Shown one piece after another: positions 26,073-35,404 of a DNA stretch of 64,000 bases. Numbering within the stretch: the first letter of the stretch is position 1; each line of letters starts with the position of its first letter. The notes under the pieces were generated by a model, which ran no database searches, was not told the DNA's origin, and saw only the letters and a list, made by a program, of their open reading frames with translations. Origin of the DNA: Seleniivibrio sp. (GTDB taxonomy: Bacteria > Chrysiogenota > Deferribacteres > Deferribacterales > Geovibrionaceae); NCBI RefSeq assembly GCF_021209385.1, contig NZ_JAJOIL010000005.1:1-64000 (forward strand). The letters run 5' to 3'. Position numbers and translations under genes: made by a program.

Positions 26073-26303
26073 ATGGCTGTTGTAAGACGCAAATTTCAGC
26101 GCAGAAAAGTATGCAAATTCTGCACAGAAGCTATAGATATAGACTACAAAGATGTTAAACTGCTTCGTCAGTATGTTACAGAAAGAGGCAAAATAATGCC
26201 CCGCAGGCTCACCGGAACATGCGCAAAGCACCAGAGAGCCCTTTCAACCGCTGTTAAGACTGCAAGAGTTATCGCTCTTCTGCCTTTCAGCCTCAACAGA
26301 TAA
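26073..26303 (+). CDS. rpsR: 30S ribosomal protein S18, zinc-binding form
   Basis: 76 residues. [20 protein letters not shown] and [13 protein letters not shown] are the S18 signature. KVCKFC at residues 14-19 together with CAKH makes a CxxC/CxxH set, so this is the 'C+' zinc-dependent paralogue type. It is followed 9 bases later by a terminator. Confidence 0.96.
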   Translation: MAVVRRKFQRRKVCKFCTEAIDIDYKDVKLLRQYVTERGKIMPRRLTGTCAKHQRALSTAVKTARVIALLPFSLNR

Positions 26304-26311
26304 TAAGGAAA

Positions 26312-26339
26312 GGGGAGGTCAAAAGCCTCCCCGTTTTTT
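26312..26339 (+). terminator. Intrinsic terminator after rpsF-ssb-rpsR
   Basis: Stem GGGGAGG (26312-26318) with CCTCCCC (26326-26332), then G and six T residues (26334-26339). The start codon of the next gene is at 26341, immediately after the T tract. Confidence 0.87.
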
Positions 26340-26340
26340 C

Positions 26341-27249
26341 ATGACAAAAACCATTTTATACCCACTGGCATCAGTTCTTTTTTACGCACTCCTCGCTTAC
26401 TATCCGCAGTATGCGATAATCGGCGCAGTTTTCAGCCCTCTCCTTCTGCTTGTTTATCTGGGTTCTGAAAAACGGAACAAATATTCCGACCTGATGCTTG
26501 GCGCGGCAATAGCCCTTACAGCGGGTATAAGCATCATAACCACAGGTCTTTATGTCATTTCCGTGGCATTCACGGCAGTTTTTATATTTAAATTTCTGCA
26601 TAAGGGACACAGAGACATATGGTTTCCGGTGACAGTTGTACCGCTTTTGGTTTTCATAGTTATGGCGGCTATAATATACGGTATACCCGATTATCGCAAC
26701 ACCCTTATCAACGTTGCCGAACAGGGTATAAAAAGTTTCATAGAAACAGTTAAGGCATCCAAAGGTCCCATGTCCAACGACCCTTATTTCCTGAACATAG
26801 AAAAACAGAGCAGACTGGCAGCCCAGTCCGTCGTACTTATCTTCCCTGCGGTAAACTATATTCTGACCGCATTCTGCACCCACATAGCTTTCAGCCTTTA
26901 CACCAAGCTTAAGCGCATAGAGATAAACAGATTCAGACTGCCCGACAACCTTGTATGGATTCTAATCCTCGGTTTCGCGCTCGTCTTTGTCAAACAAACT
27001 ATGGCAAAACACGCAGGACTGAATATCATACTTATCATGATGACACTGTATGCATTTCAGGGATTCGATATAGTTTCATACTGGATGACAAAATTTAAGT
27101 TCATTCCTGTCATCAAAGCGATAATTTTTATCTTTATCTTTTCAGAACCCCCGTTTATAATCTTCATAGCCCTGCTGGGACTGTTCAGTGTATGGTTCAA
27201 CCTGTACGGCAGGCAGGAGAATGATCGGGAGCAGACGCCATCAGACTGA
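26341..27249 (+). CDS. DUF2232 (YybS-type) membrane protein
   Basis: 302 residues with about eight hydrophobic helices (TILYPLASVLFYALLAYYP at the start, ILILGFALVFVKQTM, IIFIFIFSEPPFIIFIALLG near the end). The family is often encoded between rpsR and rplI, which fits its place here; its function is unknown. No normal Shine-Dalgarno is visible: the only purine-rich run, GGGGAGG, is 22 bases upstream and buried in the terminator stem. A later start would cut into the first helix, so ATG 26341 is kept. Confidence 0.82.
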   Translation: MTKTILYPLASVLFYALLAYYPQYAIIGAVFSPLLLLVYLGSEKRNKYSDLMLGAAIALTAGISIITTGLYVISVAFTAVFIFKFLHKGHRDIWFPVTVVPLLVFIVMAAIIYGIPDYRNTLINVAEQGIKSFIETVKASKGPMSNDPYFLNIEKQSRLAAQSVVLIFPAVNYILTAFCTHIAFSLYTKLKRIEINRFRLPDNLVWILILGFALVFVKQTMAKHAGLNIILIMMTLYAFQGFDIVSYWMTKFKFIPVIKAIIFIFIFSEPPFIIFIALLGLFSVWFNLYGRQENDREQTPSD

Positions 27250-28172
27250 CTAAGCTGAATGCCACCAAAGTATCTATAGGTACTGCGGTTTTCCTTTCTG
27301 TTTTCAAGGCGGCGGTGGGGATATGGTCCGGTTCGCTGGCAGTTCTTTCATCCGCTTTTGACTCTTTGCTGGATGTAATATCCTCCACAGTGAACTACTA
27401 TGCTCTTAAGGTATCAATGACTCCGCCGGACGAGAACCACCAGTACGGTCATGCTAAGTTTGAACCCCTGGCGGCTCAGATACAGTCATTCTTAATACTG
27501 TTCTCTGGTATTTATATACTTTACAAGGCTTACGGTAACTTCCATTCCGAGATGCAGATAAAAGCCGTAGGGATCAACATAGCCGTTATGGCTCTGAGCA
27601 TGGTCATAACCGCGGTTCTGGTGTATTTCCTGAAATATGCCGCTAATAAATTGCGCTCCACAGTGCTTTATGCAGACAGCCTCCACTACCGTACTGATCT
27701 TCTCAGCGGTGCAGGGGTTCTTATAGCGCTGATTATAATAAAATTTACCGGTCTGCACATAATAGACGCTATTGTAAGTGCCGTAATTGCAGTGTATATT
27801 ATCGTTTCCGCTCTCCGGCTGAACTTTCAGGTGACAAGGGAACTCTTAGATGAGACCCTTCCGGAAGAGGATATGAAGGTTGTTCAGGAGATACTGGACA
27901 GGCACAAAATAGAGATAGTCAACGTGCATAAACTGCGCACCAGAAGCGCGGGAAATCAGAAGTTCATAGACATGCATCTTGTGCTCTACCACGGCTTAAG
28001 CCTTCAGGACGGAAACGACATCCGTACTGATATTGAAAAGCGCATTAAAAAAGGCATCAAGGGTGCCGACGTTAACATATATATAGAACCCTGCGACCCA
28101 GACCACTGCGACACATGCTGTGTGTGCGGCGAACAGGAACAGGATAAAAATACGAACTCAGGGAGTAACTAA
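27240..28172 (+). CDS. Cation diffusion facilitator (CDF) metal transporter, start codon unclear
   Basis: From 27240 it is 310 residues. CDF features: first helix VFLSVFKAAVGIWSGSLAVL, SAFDSLLDVISS with the metal-site aspartate, HQYGHAKFEPLA, ADSLHYRTDLLSG with the second HxxxD site, and a C-terminal cytoplasmic domain. The end is Cys/His/Asp-rich (CDPDHCDTCCVCGEQ), a likely metal-sensing tail. Members export Zn, Fe, Co or Mn. No ATG, GTG or TTG occurs in frame between the TGA at 27222 and GTG 27315, yet GTG 27315 would delete half of helix 1. ATC 27240, 8 bases after GGGAG, or CTG 27246 are the candidates. Its 5' end overlaps the previous gene. Confidence 0.85.
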   Translation: MRLTKLNATKVSIGTAVFLSVFKAAVGIWSGSLAVLSSAFDSLLDVISSTVNYYALKVSMTPPDENHQYGHAKFEPLAAQIQSFLILFSGIYILYKAYGNFHSEMQIKAVGINIAVMALSMVITAVLVYFLKYAANKLRSTVLYADSLHYRTDLLSGAGVLIALIIIKFTGLHIIDAIVSAVIAVYIIVSALRLNFQVTRELLDETLPEEDMKVVQEILDRHKIEIVNVHKLRTRSAGNQKFIDMHLVLYHGLSLQDGNDIRTDIEKRIKKGIKGADVNIYIEPCDPDHCDTCCVCGEQEQDKNTNSGSN

Positions 28173-29402
28173 ATGAGCTTATTCATGGAAAACTTGATTT
28201 CCGACAGACTCGGCGGCAAGATGTTCGGCAAAGACACCACCATCTACAAGTTCGAGAAGATCAAACGTGCAAAAAGAGCTGCTGTGAAAGACAACCCGGG
28301 CGTTGAACTCATCGACATGGGCGTAGGCGAACCTGACGCTATGGCACATGATGAGGTCGTCAAAGTTCTTCAGCTTGAGGCTACAAAAAAAGAGAACAGA
28401 TTCTATTCAGATAACGGCATTGACGAATTCAAACATGCAGCCGCAAACTATATGAAAAAACGTTTCGGAGTGGAGCTTGACCCCAACACACAGGTAAACC
28501 ACTGTATCGGGTCAAAACCGGCTCTGGCACTGCTCCCCATCGCTCTTATCAACCAAGGCGACGTTGCACTCATGACAGTCCCCGGCTACCCTGTTTCCGG
28601 AACAACTACAAAATATCTCGGCGGCGAAGTTTATAACCTCCCCCTGCTTCATGAAAACAACTTCCTCCCCGTGCTTGAAAATATACCTGCAGATATCCTG
28701 AAAAGAGCAAAATTCCTGTACATGAACTACCCCAACAACCCAACAGGAGCTGTTGCAACTAAGGAATTCTATGAAAAAGTAGTTAAATTCGCGAAAGAAA
28801 ACGATCTTGCGGTTATCTCCGACGCAGCATACATCGAGCTTTCATACGGCGAAGAACCGTTATCGTTTCTCAGCATAGAAGGTGCGATGGAAGTAGGCAT
28901 AGAAATACACTCACTCTCTAAATCATATAACATGACTGGCTGGCGTCTCGGTTTCGTATGTGGTAACGAACATCTCGTTAAAGCATTCGCAACCGTTAAG
29001 GACAACAACGACTCAGGACAGTTCATACCGATTCAGAAAGCAGGATGCTACTGCCTTGAAAACCCGAAACTCATCGAGCATACAAAGGCTAAATACGCAA
29101 GAAGACTGAATATGCTGGCGAAAGTTCTCCGCACACACGGCTTCACCGTGAACGAACCCAAGGGAACTTTCTACCTTTACTTCGGCATCCCCAAGGCGAC
29201 AGTTTCAGGTCGCAAGTTTGAAAGCGCCGAACAGTTCTGTGACTTCCTCATCAGAGAGAAGCTGATCTCATCTGTTCCGTGGGACGACGCGGGCAACTTC
29301 CTGCGCTTCTCCGTAACCTTCGACGCTCCCACGGTGGAGGCGGAAGAACGGATAGCCAAGATCATCGACGAACGACTGGCAACAGAAAAATACATATTCT
29401 GA
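28173..29402 (+). CDS. dapL: LL-diaminopimelate aminotransferase-type PLP enzyme
   Basis: 409 residues, fold type I class I/II aminotransferase. It opens with MENLISDRLGGKMFGKD and has DMGVGEPDAMAHDEVV, NYPNNPTGA, and the PLP lysine in SLSKSYNMTGWRLGF near residue 250, with RFSVTF near the C-terminus. DapL converts tetrahydrodipicolinate directly to LL-diaminopimelate using glutamate, feeding lysine and peptidoglycan synthesis. A related aminotransferase specificity is possible, so the symbol is tentative. The start directly abuts the CDF stop. Confidence 0.85.
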   Translation: MSLFMENLISDRLGGKMFGKDTTIYKFEKIKRAKRAAVKDNPGVELIDMGVGEPDAMAHDEVVKVLQLEATKKENRFYSDNGIDEFKHAAANYMKKRFGVELDPNTQVNHCIGSKPALALLPIALINQGDVALMTVPGYPVSGTTTKYLGGEVYNLPLLHENNFLPVLENIPADILKRAKFLYMNYPNNPTGAVATKEFYEKVVKFAKENDLAVISDAAYIELSYGEEPLSFLSIEGAMEVGIEIHSLSKSYNMTGWRLGFVCGNEHLVKAFATVKDNNDSGQFIPIQKAGCYCLENPKLIEHTKAKYARRLNMLAKVLRTHGFTVNEPKGTFYLYFGIPKATVSGRKFESAEQFCDFLIREKLISSVPWDDAGNFLRFSVTFDAPTVEAEERIAKIIDERLATEKYIF

Positions 29403-29407
29403 TAAGA

Positions 29408-29437
29408 GCCCCGCTAAAAAGCGGGGCTTTTTTTTTT
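29408..29437 (+). terminator. Intrinsic terminator after dapL
   Basis: 8-bp stem GCCCCGCT (29408-29415) / AGCGGGGC (29420-29427), AAAA loop, then ten T residues. Confidence 0.9.
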
Positions 29438-29453
29438 CGTTACAGGGGGAGAC

Positions 29454-31022
29454 ATGAACCGACTGCTCACAGTCTTGTTCTTAATTATTTTTACGTTATT
29501 TTCGGCTAATGCAGAAAATGTAAAAATAATCCATATAAACGATACACATTCCCATCTGGACAGCACAAAGGTTGACGATGTTTCCACAGGAGGAATGGCG
29601 AAAGCGGCTACGGTCATAAAACAGCTTAAAGCCGAAAACCCAGACGCACTCCTTCTGCATGCGGGGGATGCCGTTCAGGGAACAATTTACTATAACATGT
29701 TCAAGGGGCGCTCCGACGCTGACGTTCTGAACCCGCTTGGGTTTGATGCTATGGCGATAGGAAACCATGAGTTTGACGACGGCGACGCACAACTCGCCTC
29801 TTTCATAGGGATGCTTAACTTTCCGGTTATAAGCGCTAACATCATCCCCGCAAAAGGGAACGTTCTTGACGGCAAATTCAGCCCTTACATAATAAAGAAC
29901 GGCATCGGCATAATAGGTGTCACTACCGTCAAAAAGACAAAACACTCCTCAAGTCCCAGCGCTGAAATAAATTTTAAAGATGAGGCAAAGAGCGTTCAGA
30001 AATATGTGAATGAGCTGAAAGCCCAGGGCATAAACAAAATAATCGTCCTCAGCCACGAAGGATATAAGAACGATATTGAACTCGCCAAAAAGGTCACCGA
30101 CATAGACATCATAGTAGGCGGCGATTCCCATACGCTTCTGGGTGAATTTAAAGATGCGGCGGGACCATACCCCACTGTTGCAGAAAACAAAAACGGCGAC
30201 AAGGTTTGCATAGTTCAGGCATGGGAACACGGCAAGGTCGTGGGGTTTCTTATTGCTGATTTTGACGGCGGTAAGATACGCGCATGCGGCGGTAAGCCCT
30301 ACCTGACAGCAGTTGAGGACGACAAACAGACTGCGGAGATAGTATCAAAATATTCTTCGCAGGTACAAACACTGAAAAATTCCGTTGCAGGCGTTGCAGA
30401 AGAGGAAATAATCCACAGACGCACACCCGCAGGTGCAGACCCCTATTCCGGCTCGGAAGTTGTGCCGATAGTCGCACAGTCCTTTTTTGAAGCCAGTAAA
30501 CGGGCTGATTTCAGCATACAGAATGCCGGCGGTATCCGCATGAGTATCCCGAAAGGTGACATCACAGTGGACGACGTGTATACGATGCTACCCTTTTCCA
30601 ACACTATCTTTGAAATTGAGCTTTACGGTCGCGAGGTCAAAGAACTGCTGGAAGACCAGATACAGTCTATCATAGACAAAGGTTCTAAAGGAGGCTTTCC
30701 TTATTCATACGGTCTGCGTTACTCAATAAACGGGAAAAAACCGTATGGCGAGCGGGTAACAGACATTGAGATTAAAGACAAAAAGACCGGAAAATGGATG
30801 GCGGTTCAGGCTGACAAGCTTTATGTAGCTGCTACCAACTCGTTCCTTGCCAAAGGAAAAGACGGATATATGGTCTTTCCGAAGGTCATAAAAGCGCGCA
30901 ACGCAGGCACCGACACAGGGCTTGGGTATGCCGAAACTTTCATAGAGTTTCTGCAAAGGCACAAAACCATAAAGAAACTGCCGAAAGAGGAATATCCCAT
31001 AAAAAGTTACATAGCGCCTTAA
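29454..31022 (+). CDS. Secreted 5'-nucleotidase/UshA-type metallophosphoesterase
   Basis: 522 residues. Signal peptide [20 protein letters not shown] is followed by the calcineurin-like phosphoesterase domain: [10 protein letters not shown] (DxH), [33 protein letters not shown] and GGDSHTLLG. Residues 330-500 are the 5_nucleotid_C domain, which binds the nucleoside ([25 protein letters not shown]). It likely frees phosphate and nucleosides from nucleotides in the periplasm. No membrane anchor is seen. Isolated gene between two terminators. Confidence 0.92.
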   Translation: MNRLLTVLFLIIFTLFSANAENVKIIHINDTHSHLDSTKVDDVSTGGMAKAATVIKQLKAENPDALLLHAGDAVQGTIYYNMFKGRSDADVLNPLGFDAMAIGNHEFDDGDAQLASFIGMLNFPVISANIIPAKGNVLDGKFSPYIIKNGIGIIGVTTVKKTKHSSSPSAEINFKDEAKSVQKYVNELKAQGINKIIVLSHEGYKNDIELAKKVTDIDIIVGGDSHTLLGEFKDAAGPYPTVAENKNGDKVCIVQAWEHGKVVGFLIADFDGGKIRACGGKPYLTAVEDDKQTAEIVSKYSSQVQTLKNSVAGVAEEEIIHRRTPAGADPYSGSEVVPIVAQSFFEASKRADFSIQNAGGIRMSIPKGDITVDDVYTMLPFSNTIFEIELYGREVKELLEDQIQSIIDKGSKGGFPYSYGLRYSINGKKPYGERVTDIEIKDKKTGKWMAVQADKLYVAATNSFLAKGKDGYMVFPKVIKARNAGTDTGLGYAETFIEFLQRHKTIKKLPKEEYPIKSYIAP

Positions 31023-31079
31023 TCTGACCGATTCGGCACAGGTTCTGAACTGCTGTGTACTTTTCACCGCCTCTTTAAG

Positions 31080-31088
31080 TGATATTAT
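31080..31088 (+). promoter_or_regulatory. Candidate extended -10 promoter for the PEBP gene
   Basis: TGATATTAT with -10 TATTAT at 31083-31088; TTTTCA at 31061-31066 could serve as a weak -35 with a 16-base spacer. It lies 20 bases before ATG 31108. Confidence 0.45.
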
Positions 31089-31107
31089 GCATGAAAAGGA
31101 GGCTTAT

Positions 31108-31626
31108 ATGAGATACATAACCTTTATAATCATCACTCTGCTCGCGGTCTCTGCCTATGGTGCAGATTTCAGTGTGAGTGTCCCCACCGCAAAGAACGGC
31201 GTTTTTTCCAACGAACAGGTATTCAACGGATTCGGCTGTTCAGGAGAAAACGTCTCGCCGGAAGTGGTCTGGGAAAACCCGCCTAAAGGTACAAAGAGCT
31301 TCGCTCTCACAGTATACGACCCAGATGCGCCCACAGGCTCAGGCTGGTGGCACTGGGTGGTAACGGACATTCCCGCAAACCTGCGCAAAATAGAAAAAGG
31401 CAAAACTCCTGTAAGCAGCGTACAGTCAGGTACTGATTTCGGCAGACCAGGATACGGAGGTCCCTGTCCTCCGGAGGGAACAAACCACAGATACATATTT
31501 ACGGTAACAGCTCTCAAAGTCGAAAAACTCGGAATAGATCCGTCCTCAACTGGTGCCTTGGCAGGATTTATGATAAACATGAACGCCATAGGAAAAGCAT
31601 CGACAATCGTCAGATACGGAAGATAA
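31108..31626 (+). CDS. Secreted YbhB/YbcL-family PEBP protein
   Basis: 172 residues from ATG 31108, fixed by AAAGGAGG at 31095-31102; the ATG at 31087 is rejected. Signal peptide [17 protein letters not shown] is followed by PEBP motifs: [35 protein letters not shown], and [19 protein letters not shown]. The ligand pocket residues (DPDAP, HW, GGPCPP) are intact. Function of bacterial PEBPs is unclear; a periplasmic location is inferred from the signal. A terminator follows. Confidence 0.93.
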   Translation: MRYITFIIITLLAVSAYGADFSVSVPTAKNGVFSNEQVFNGFGCSGENVSPEVVWENPPKGTKSFALTVYDPDAPTGSGWWHWVVTDIPANLRKIEKGKTPVSSVQSGTDFGRPGYGGPCPPEGTNHRYIFTVTALKVEKLGIDPSSTGALAGFMINMNAIGKASTIVRYGR

Positions 31627-31631
31627 ATTTT

Positions 31632-31654
31632 CGGGTGCGGTAAATCCGCACCCG
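31632..31654 (+). terminator. Hairpin after the PEBP gene
   Basis: Perfect 9-bp stem CGGGTGCGG (31632-31640) / CCGCACCCG (31646-31654), 5-base loop, then a T-rich but interrupted tract (TATTATACTTTCT). Confidence 0.7.
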
Positions 31655-31680
31655 TATTATACTTTCTACTAAGGTGAAAC

Positions 31681-32484
31681 ATGAGCAGAGAGATACGTTC
31701 CAGAAAGGGCATCGGCGCTGTCGGCACCATCGTTCAGGCATGTGAGGAAACACTTTACAACCTTGCGATTGCTGACCCCTGCGTCATAATGGTGGAGCTT
31801 GGCACCAAAAAGATGAAATCAAAGGAAAAGGGTTTTGAGATACGCTCTTCACAGGCACTCGCCATCTGGAATACGGTTTACATAGATGTCACCAACCTCA
31901 AGGCAGATGCAGGTTTTTATCAGGCATCGTGGATAGCGTGGGACAGGGAACTCATTTCCGAATACGTCCTTAAGCGCGCTGCAAAAAAGAATGATACCCG
32001 AAGAGATGTTATCCATATCCCCAAAACCGATAAAATACTGAAAGAGACATTTACGAGAGCAGCAGAAGGTATATCCGACGAATCCGTACCGGAAGAGATA
32101 GCCGCACACAGAATGATTGAACTGCTGATGGTTCTGGATGCAAAAGGAAGCTTCTCACCGCCCGGCGCAGAAGTTCCGCTTTCATGGCGTGTGCGCAAGA
32201 TGCTGAACAGCGATCCGTCGTATAAATGGCGCATAGCAGATATGACCAGAGAGTTCGGTATGAGCGAGTCCACGCTCCGCCGCAGACTTGCAGAAGAGAA
32301 CATTAACGTGGCAGAACTCATAACCGACGTGCGGATGTCATATGCGCTGGCACTCTTGCAGTCAACAGATATGACCGTAACCCGTATCGCGTCCGAAGCC
32401 GGCTACGACTGTGTTTCGCGCTTTACTGCACGTTTCCGAACCCGTTTCGGGTTTACCCCGTCGTCAGTCCGCGGGCAAAGATGA
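31681..32484 (+). CDS. AraC-family transcriptional regulator
   Basis: 267 residues. The last 100 form the double helix-turn-helix AraC domain: WRIADMTREFGMSESTLRRR, then TVTRIASEAGYDCVSRFTARFRTRFGFTPSSVR. The N-terminal 150 residues are an unplaced ligand or dimer region with no clear cupin HxH motif. It ends 21 bases inside the convergent HemN-like gene. The target genes are not evident; the PEBP gene upstream is a candidate by position. Confidence 0.92.
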   Translation: MSREIRSRKGIGAVGTIVQACEETLYNLAIADPCVIMVELGTKKMKSKEKGFEIRSSQALAIWNTVYIDVTNLKADAGFYQASWIAWDRELISEYVLKRAAKKNDTRRDVIHIPKTDKILKETFTRAAEGISDESVPEEIAAHRMIELLMVLDAKGSFSPPGAEVPLSWRVRKMLNSDPSYKWRIADMTREFGMSESTLRRRLAEENINVAELITDVRMSYALALLQSTDMTVTRIASEAGYDCVSRFTARFRTRFGFTPSSVRGQR

Positions 32485-33810
32485 TATATCCATTATGCGT
32501 TCGTCGGCTGTGGTAAGCCCGCTGCGCATGCTTTCGCGTATGTAGTCCATGCCGTTATAAAAACATTTCAGCATAACCGACAGAAGAAACCTGCCCTTCG
32601 GGGTTATCTCCGCATTATCACCATGACCGTTAACAGCTCCCAGAAGACGCAGTGCGTTATATTCTATGAAAGGTTTATGCGCCGGATTGCCATCCAGCCC
32701 GAACATTTCCACCATCATCCTATAACGGTTTATTGCGCTTGTGCCGAATGTCACGCTCTTCGTCGCGGATGTCATACCCTCTGATATCCTGTCTGCGTAT
32801 GTTTTAAGAGAAAAAGAGTTAGCATAGAGCGTCCCGTCCAGAAAGCTGAATGCACCGGAGCCAAGCCCGACATATTCCTGATGTTCCACAACGTATTCGT
32901 CAATGTTCGTACCCGCCTCGTGTGAATAAGCCCAGGAAGTTCTCTGAATATAAGGTGCGCCCATCATCTGTGTAATAAGCCTGTAATGACCAGCCTCGCT
33001 CTCATATCCTGCCTTTCCTAAACGTCTGCCGAATTTATGTCCGGCGAAGGGGGCATACATAAGCGGATAAAAAGTAACCTGCTGGGGGTTCAGCTTTAAA
33101 ACTGTAAAAATATCTTCCCCAAGTTCGTGTGCCGTCTGCTCAGGGAAGTTATACATCATATCTACGTTCACCACCGGAAAAAGCCTGAGAATCTCCTCTA
33201 CCTTGCGATACTGTTCCTCGCCGCTGCCGAATTTCATTTTGCGTCCGATGCGCTCCAGATATTTGTCGTTAAATGTCTGTATCCCAACTGAAAGTCTGTC
33301 CACCCTGCCAACTGTATGCTCCAGATTATCAGGGTCGATATGGTTCGGATCGGTCTCAATAGAAACCTCCTTCACATCGAAAAGCTCTTTTGCAAGGTCT
33401 ATTGTCTTTGCAAGCTCTCTGGGGATCACGGTTGTTGTTCCGCCGCCAAAGCATACAGAGCTGAATTTATAACCCAGTGCGGCTGTCATACGCATTTCGC
33501 GCCGCAGAAAGCGGAAATAGTTCGCCGCTGTCTCCTCGTGGAATTTGAATCTATGAAAAGAACAATAAGGACAAAGTGTTATACAGAAAGGGATATGGAT
33601 GTAGAGCATATACGATCTGCCCTCTATGGGCTTCGGAAGGGAAACTATATCCGTTTCATCGCTGAAACGCAGGTAATACTTTACCGCCTGCTTCATCACA
33701 GCGCGGACAAGCTTTGCCGAATAGTCCCATTCAATGGCACCAGTGTCAGAATCCGGATCAAAATGTGATACAGCCTTGGAAAATGAAGTTTCTCTGGGAA
33801 AACCGCTCAA
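32464..33810 (-). CDS. HemN/HemW-family radical SAM protein (coproporphyrinogen III oxidase-like)
   Basis: 448 residues. YIHIPFCITLCPYCSF near residue 78 gives the CxxxCxxC radical SAM cluster, followed by FGGGTTTVIP, SIETDPNHI and SVGIQTFNDKYL. The C-terminal HemN-like domain follows (AINRYRMMVEMFGLDG). The length is closer to HemN or ChuW/HutW than to HemW (about 380). Options are an oxygen-independent coproporphyrinogen dehydrogenase, a heme chaperone, or an anaerobic heme-opening methyltransferase of the ChuW/HutW type. The usual HemN N-terminal residues cannot be judged by eye. Convergent with the AraC gene. Confidence 0.82.
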   Translation of the reverse strand: MSGFPRETSFSKAVSHFDPDSDTGAIEWDYSAKLVRAVMKQAVKYYLRFSDETDIVSLPKPIEGRSYMLYIHIPFCITLCPYCSFHRFKFHEETAANYFRFLRREMRMTAALGYKFSSVCFGGGTTTVIPRELAKTIDLAKELFDVKEVSIETDPNHIDPDNLEHTVGRVDRLSVGIQTFNDKYLERIGRKMKFGSGEEQYRKVEEILRLFPVVNVDMMYNFPEQTAHELGEDIFTVLKLNPQQVTFYPLMYAPFAGHKFGRRLGKAGYESEAGHYRLITQMMGAPYIQRTSWAYSHEAGTNIDEYVVEHQEYVGLGSGAFSFLDGTLYANSFSLKTYADRISEGMTSATKSVTFGTSAINRYRMMVEMFGLDGNPAHKPFIEYNALRLLGAVNGHGDNAEITPKGRFLLSVMLKCFYNGMDYIRESMRSGLTTADERIMDISSLPAD

Positions 33811-33982
33811 ATCAGCACCCTCAATAAAAAATATTTAATCGTTTGTTTTATATTAATCTCGGGTTCAAAATAAATAAAGAAAAAACATTCACAAACAAAC
33901 AAAAAATTGAAGCCAGCGTGAATATTTAAATATTAATTATAACAGGTTATTTGGAAATTTTCTCAGATAAATAGATTGGATA

Positions 33983-35317
33983 TCAGGAATAGAGCTCACG
34001 CTCAATGGTTGTGATTATAAGCTGAACCTCGCGGCTCTCCTTATATTTATCTGCTATGGAATTTACCGCGTGCAGAACTGTTGAGTGATCCCTTCCGCCA
34101 AACATGGAACCAACCTCCTGCAATGATAGGTTGAGTTTTTCGCGCAGAAGATACATCGCCACCTGACGGGGCATAGAGATGCTTTTTGTGCGTTTTTTGG
34201 ACTTCATATCAGCCAGCTTCACATTGAAATAGGATGAAACAGCCTCAATGATATTATCTGATGTGACAATCCTGTCCTTTTTCACGAGGAACTTTTCAAG
34301 TGCCTGCGTTGCAAGGTCTATGGTCACTTTGCGCTTATGGAAGCTTGAGAACGCACTCAGACGCACCAGAGCGCCGATAAGTTCTCTGATGTTCTCCGTA
34401 ACAAGGTTCTCCGCCATGAAGAACGCAACCTCCTGCGGCATGGGAAGCCCCATGAACTCCGCACGTTTGATAAGTATAGCGGTCTTTTCCTCAACACTGG
34501 GCGGCTGAATGTCTGCTATAAGTCCCCATGAGAAACGGCTTTTCAGCCTGTCTTCCATCTCAGGAATCTCAGCAGGGGTCTTGTCGCTGGTTATGATTAT
34601 CTGTTTCTGGTTGTCATACAGAGCATTGAAAGTATTGAAAAACTCTTCCGTACTCCTCTGTTTGCCGGAAAGAAACTGAACGTCATCGAAAAGAATAAGG
34701 TCGATATTGCGGTATTTATTCTGAAATTCGTCCATCTTTTTCATACGGATGGCGTTTATCATCTCGTTTGTAAAGGTTTCACTGGTGCAGTAAAGCACCT
34801 TCATTTTCGGGAATTTCTCAAGGATACGGTTTCCCACCGCCTGCATCATGTGGGTCTTTCCAAGTCCTACACCACCATAGATAAAAAGCGGGTTATACTG
34901 CATGAACTGCCCTTCGGAAACTGCCTGACAGGCGCTGTATGCAAATTCGTTGGAACTTCCCGCAACGAAATTTTCAAAGATATATTCCCTGTTGAGGTTA
35001 TTTCCGTTCTTCGGCTGGGGTACTACTGTTCCGGAGGGTACACTGTTGCCCTCGGTCTGTGCCGGACGTTTTTCAGCGCCGACAGTAATGGAGACATCCG
35101 CCTCAACGGCAAGATTCTCCTTGAATACCTTTTTTATCTGAGGGAGGTATTTGTCTTCTACCCATTTTTTATAAAATTTGTTCGGTGCGGTGAGTGTTAT
35201 AAGGTCGCCGCGCAGCTCTGCAACAGCCAGCGGTTCAAGCCATACCTTGACTTCCTGCTCGGATATCTCCTTGCGCAGGTATTTAAGCACCTCTTCCCAG
35301 ATTCCCGTTTCGTCCAT
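33983..35317 (-). CDS. dnaA: Chromosomal replication initiator DnaA
   Basis: 444 residues. Domain I (1-80) has WLEPLAVAELRGDLITLTAPN; domain III AAA+ has Walker A GGVGLGKTHMMQ near residue 148, Walker B LILFDDVQFL and sensor motifs; domain IV has the signature GGRDHSTVLHAVNSI. It is alone: dnaN, recF, gyrB and rpmH are not beside it, unlike the classic origin arrangement. The 170-base AT-rich gap downstream (33811-33982) holds no cluster of TTATNCACA boxes that I can see. Confidence 0.98.
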   Translation of the reverse strand: MDETGIWEEVLKYLRKEISEQEVKVWLEPLAVAELRGDLITLTAPNKFYKKWVEDKYLPQIKKVFKENLAVEADVSITVGAEKRPAQTEGNSVPSGTVVPQPKNGNNLNREYIFENFVAGSSNEFAYSACQAVSEGQFMQYNPLFIYGGVGLGKTHMMQAVGNRILEKFPKMKVLYCTSETFTNEMINAIRMKKMDEFQNKYRNIDLILFDDVQFLSGKQRSTEEFFNTFNALYDNQKQIIITSDKTPAEIPEMEDRLKSRFSWGLIADIQPPSVEEKTAILIKRAEFMGLPMPQEVAFFMAENLVTENIRELIGALVRLSAFSSFHKRKVTIDLATQALEKFLVKKDRIVTSDNIIEAVSSYFNVKLADMKSKKRTKSISMPRQVAMYLLREKLNLSLQEVGSMFGGRDHSTVLHAVNSIADKYKESREVQLIITTIERELYS

Positions 35318-35355
35318 ACTACCCTGATTACCCTGAAAAAATTGAATGAAAGAGT

Positions 35356-35384
35356 ATTATATCAGAACCCCACAAAAATGTATA
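35356..35384 (-). promoter_or_regulatory. Promoter for dnaA
   Basis: On the minus strand TGATATAAT (35364-35356) is a perfect extended -10; TATACA (35384-35379) stands 17 bases further upstream as a partial -35. The leader to the dnaA ATG at 35317 is about 32 bases. Confidence 0.65.
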
Positions 35385-35404
35385 CTGCAACCGAAACAAA
35401 TTCA

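Noticed and set aside
33811..33982. AT-rich gap beside dnaA as a replication origin
   Set aside because: It is AT-rich but I find no cluster of TTATNCACA-type DnaA boxes; it is reported only as a gap.
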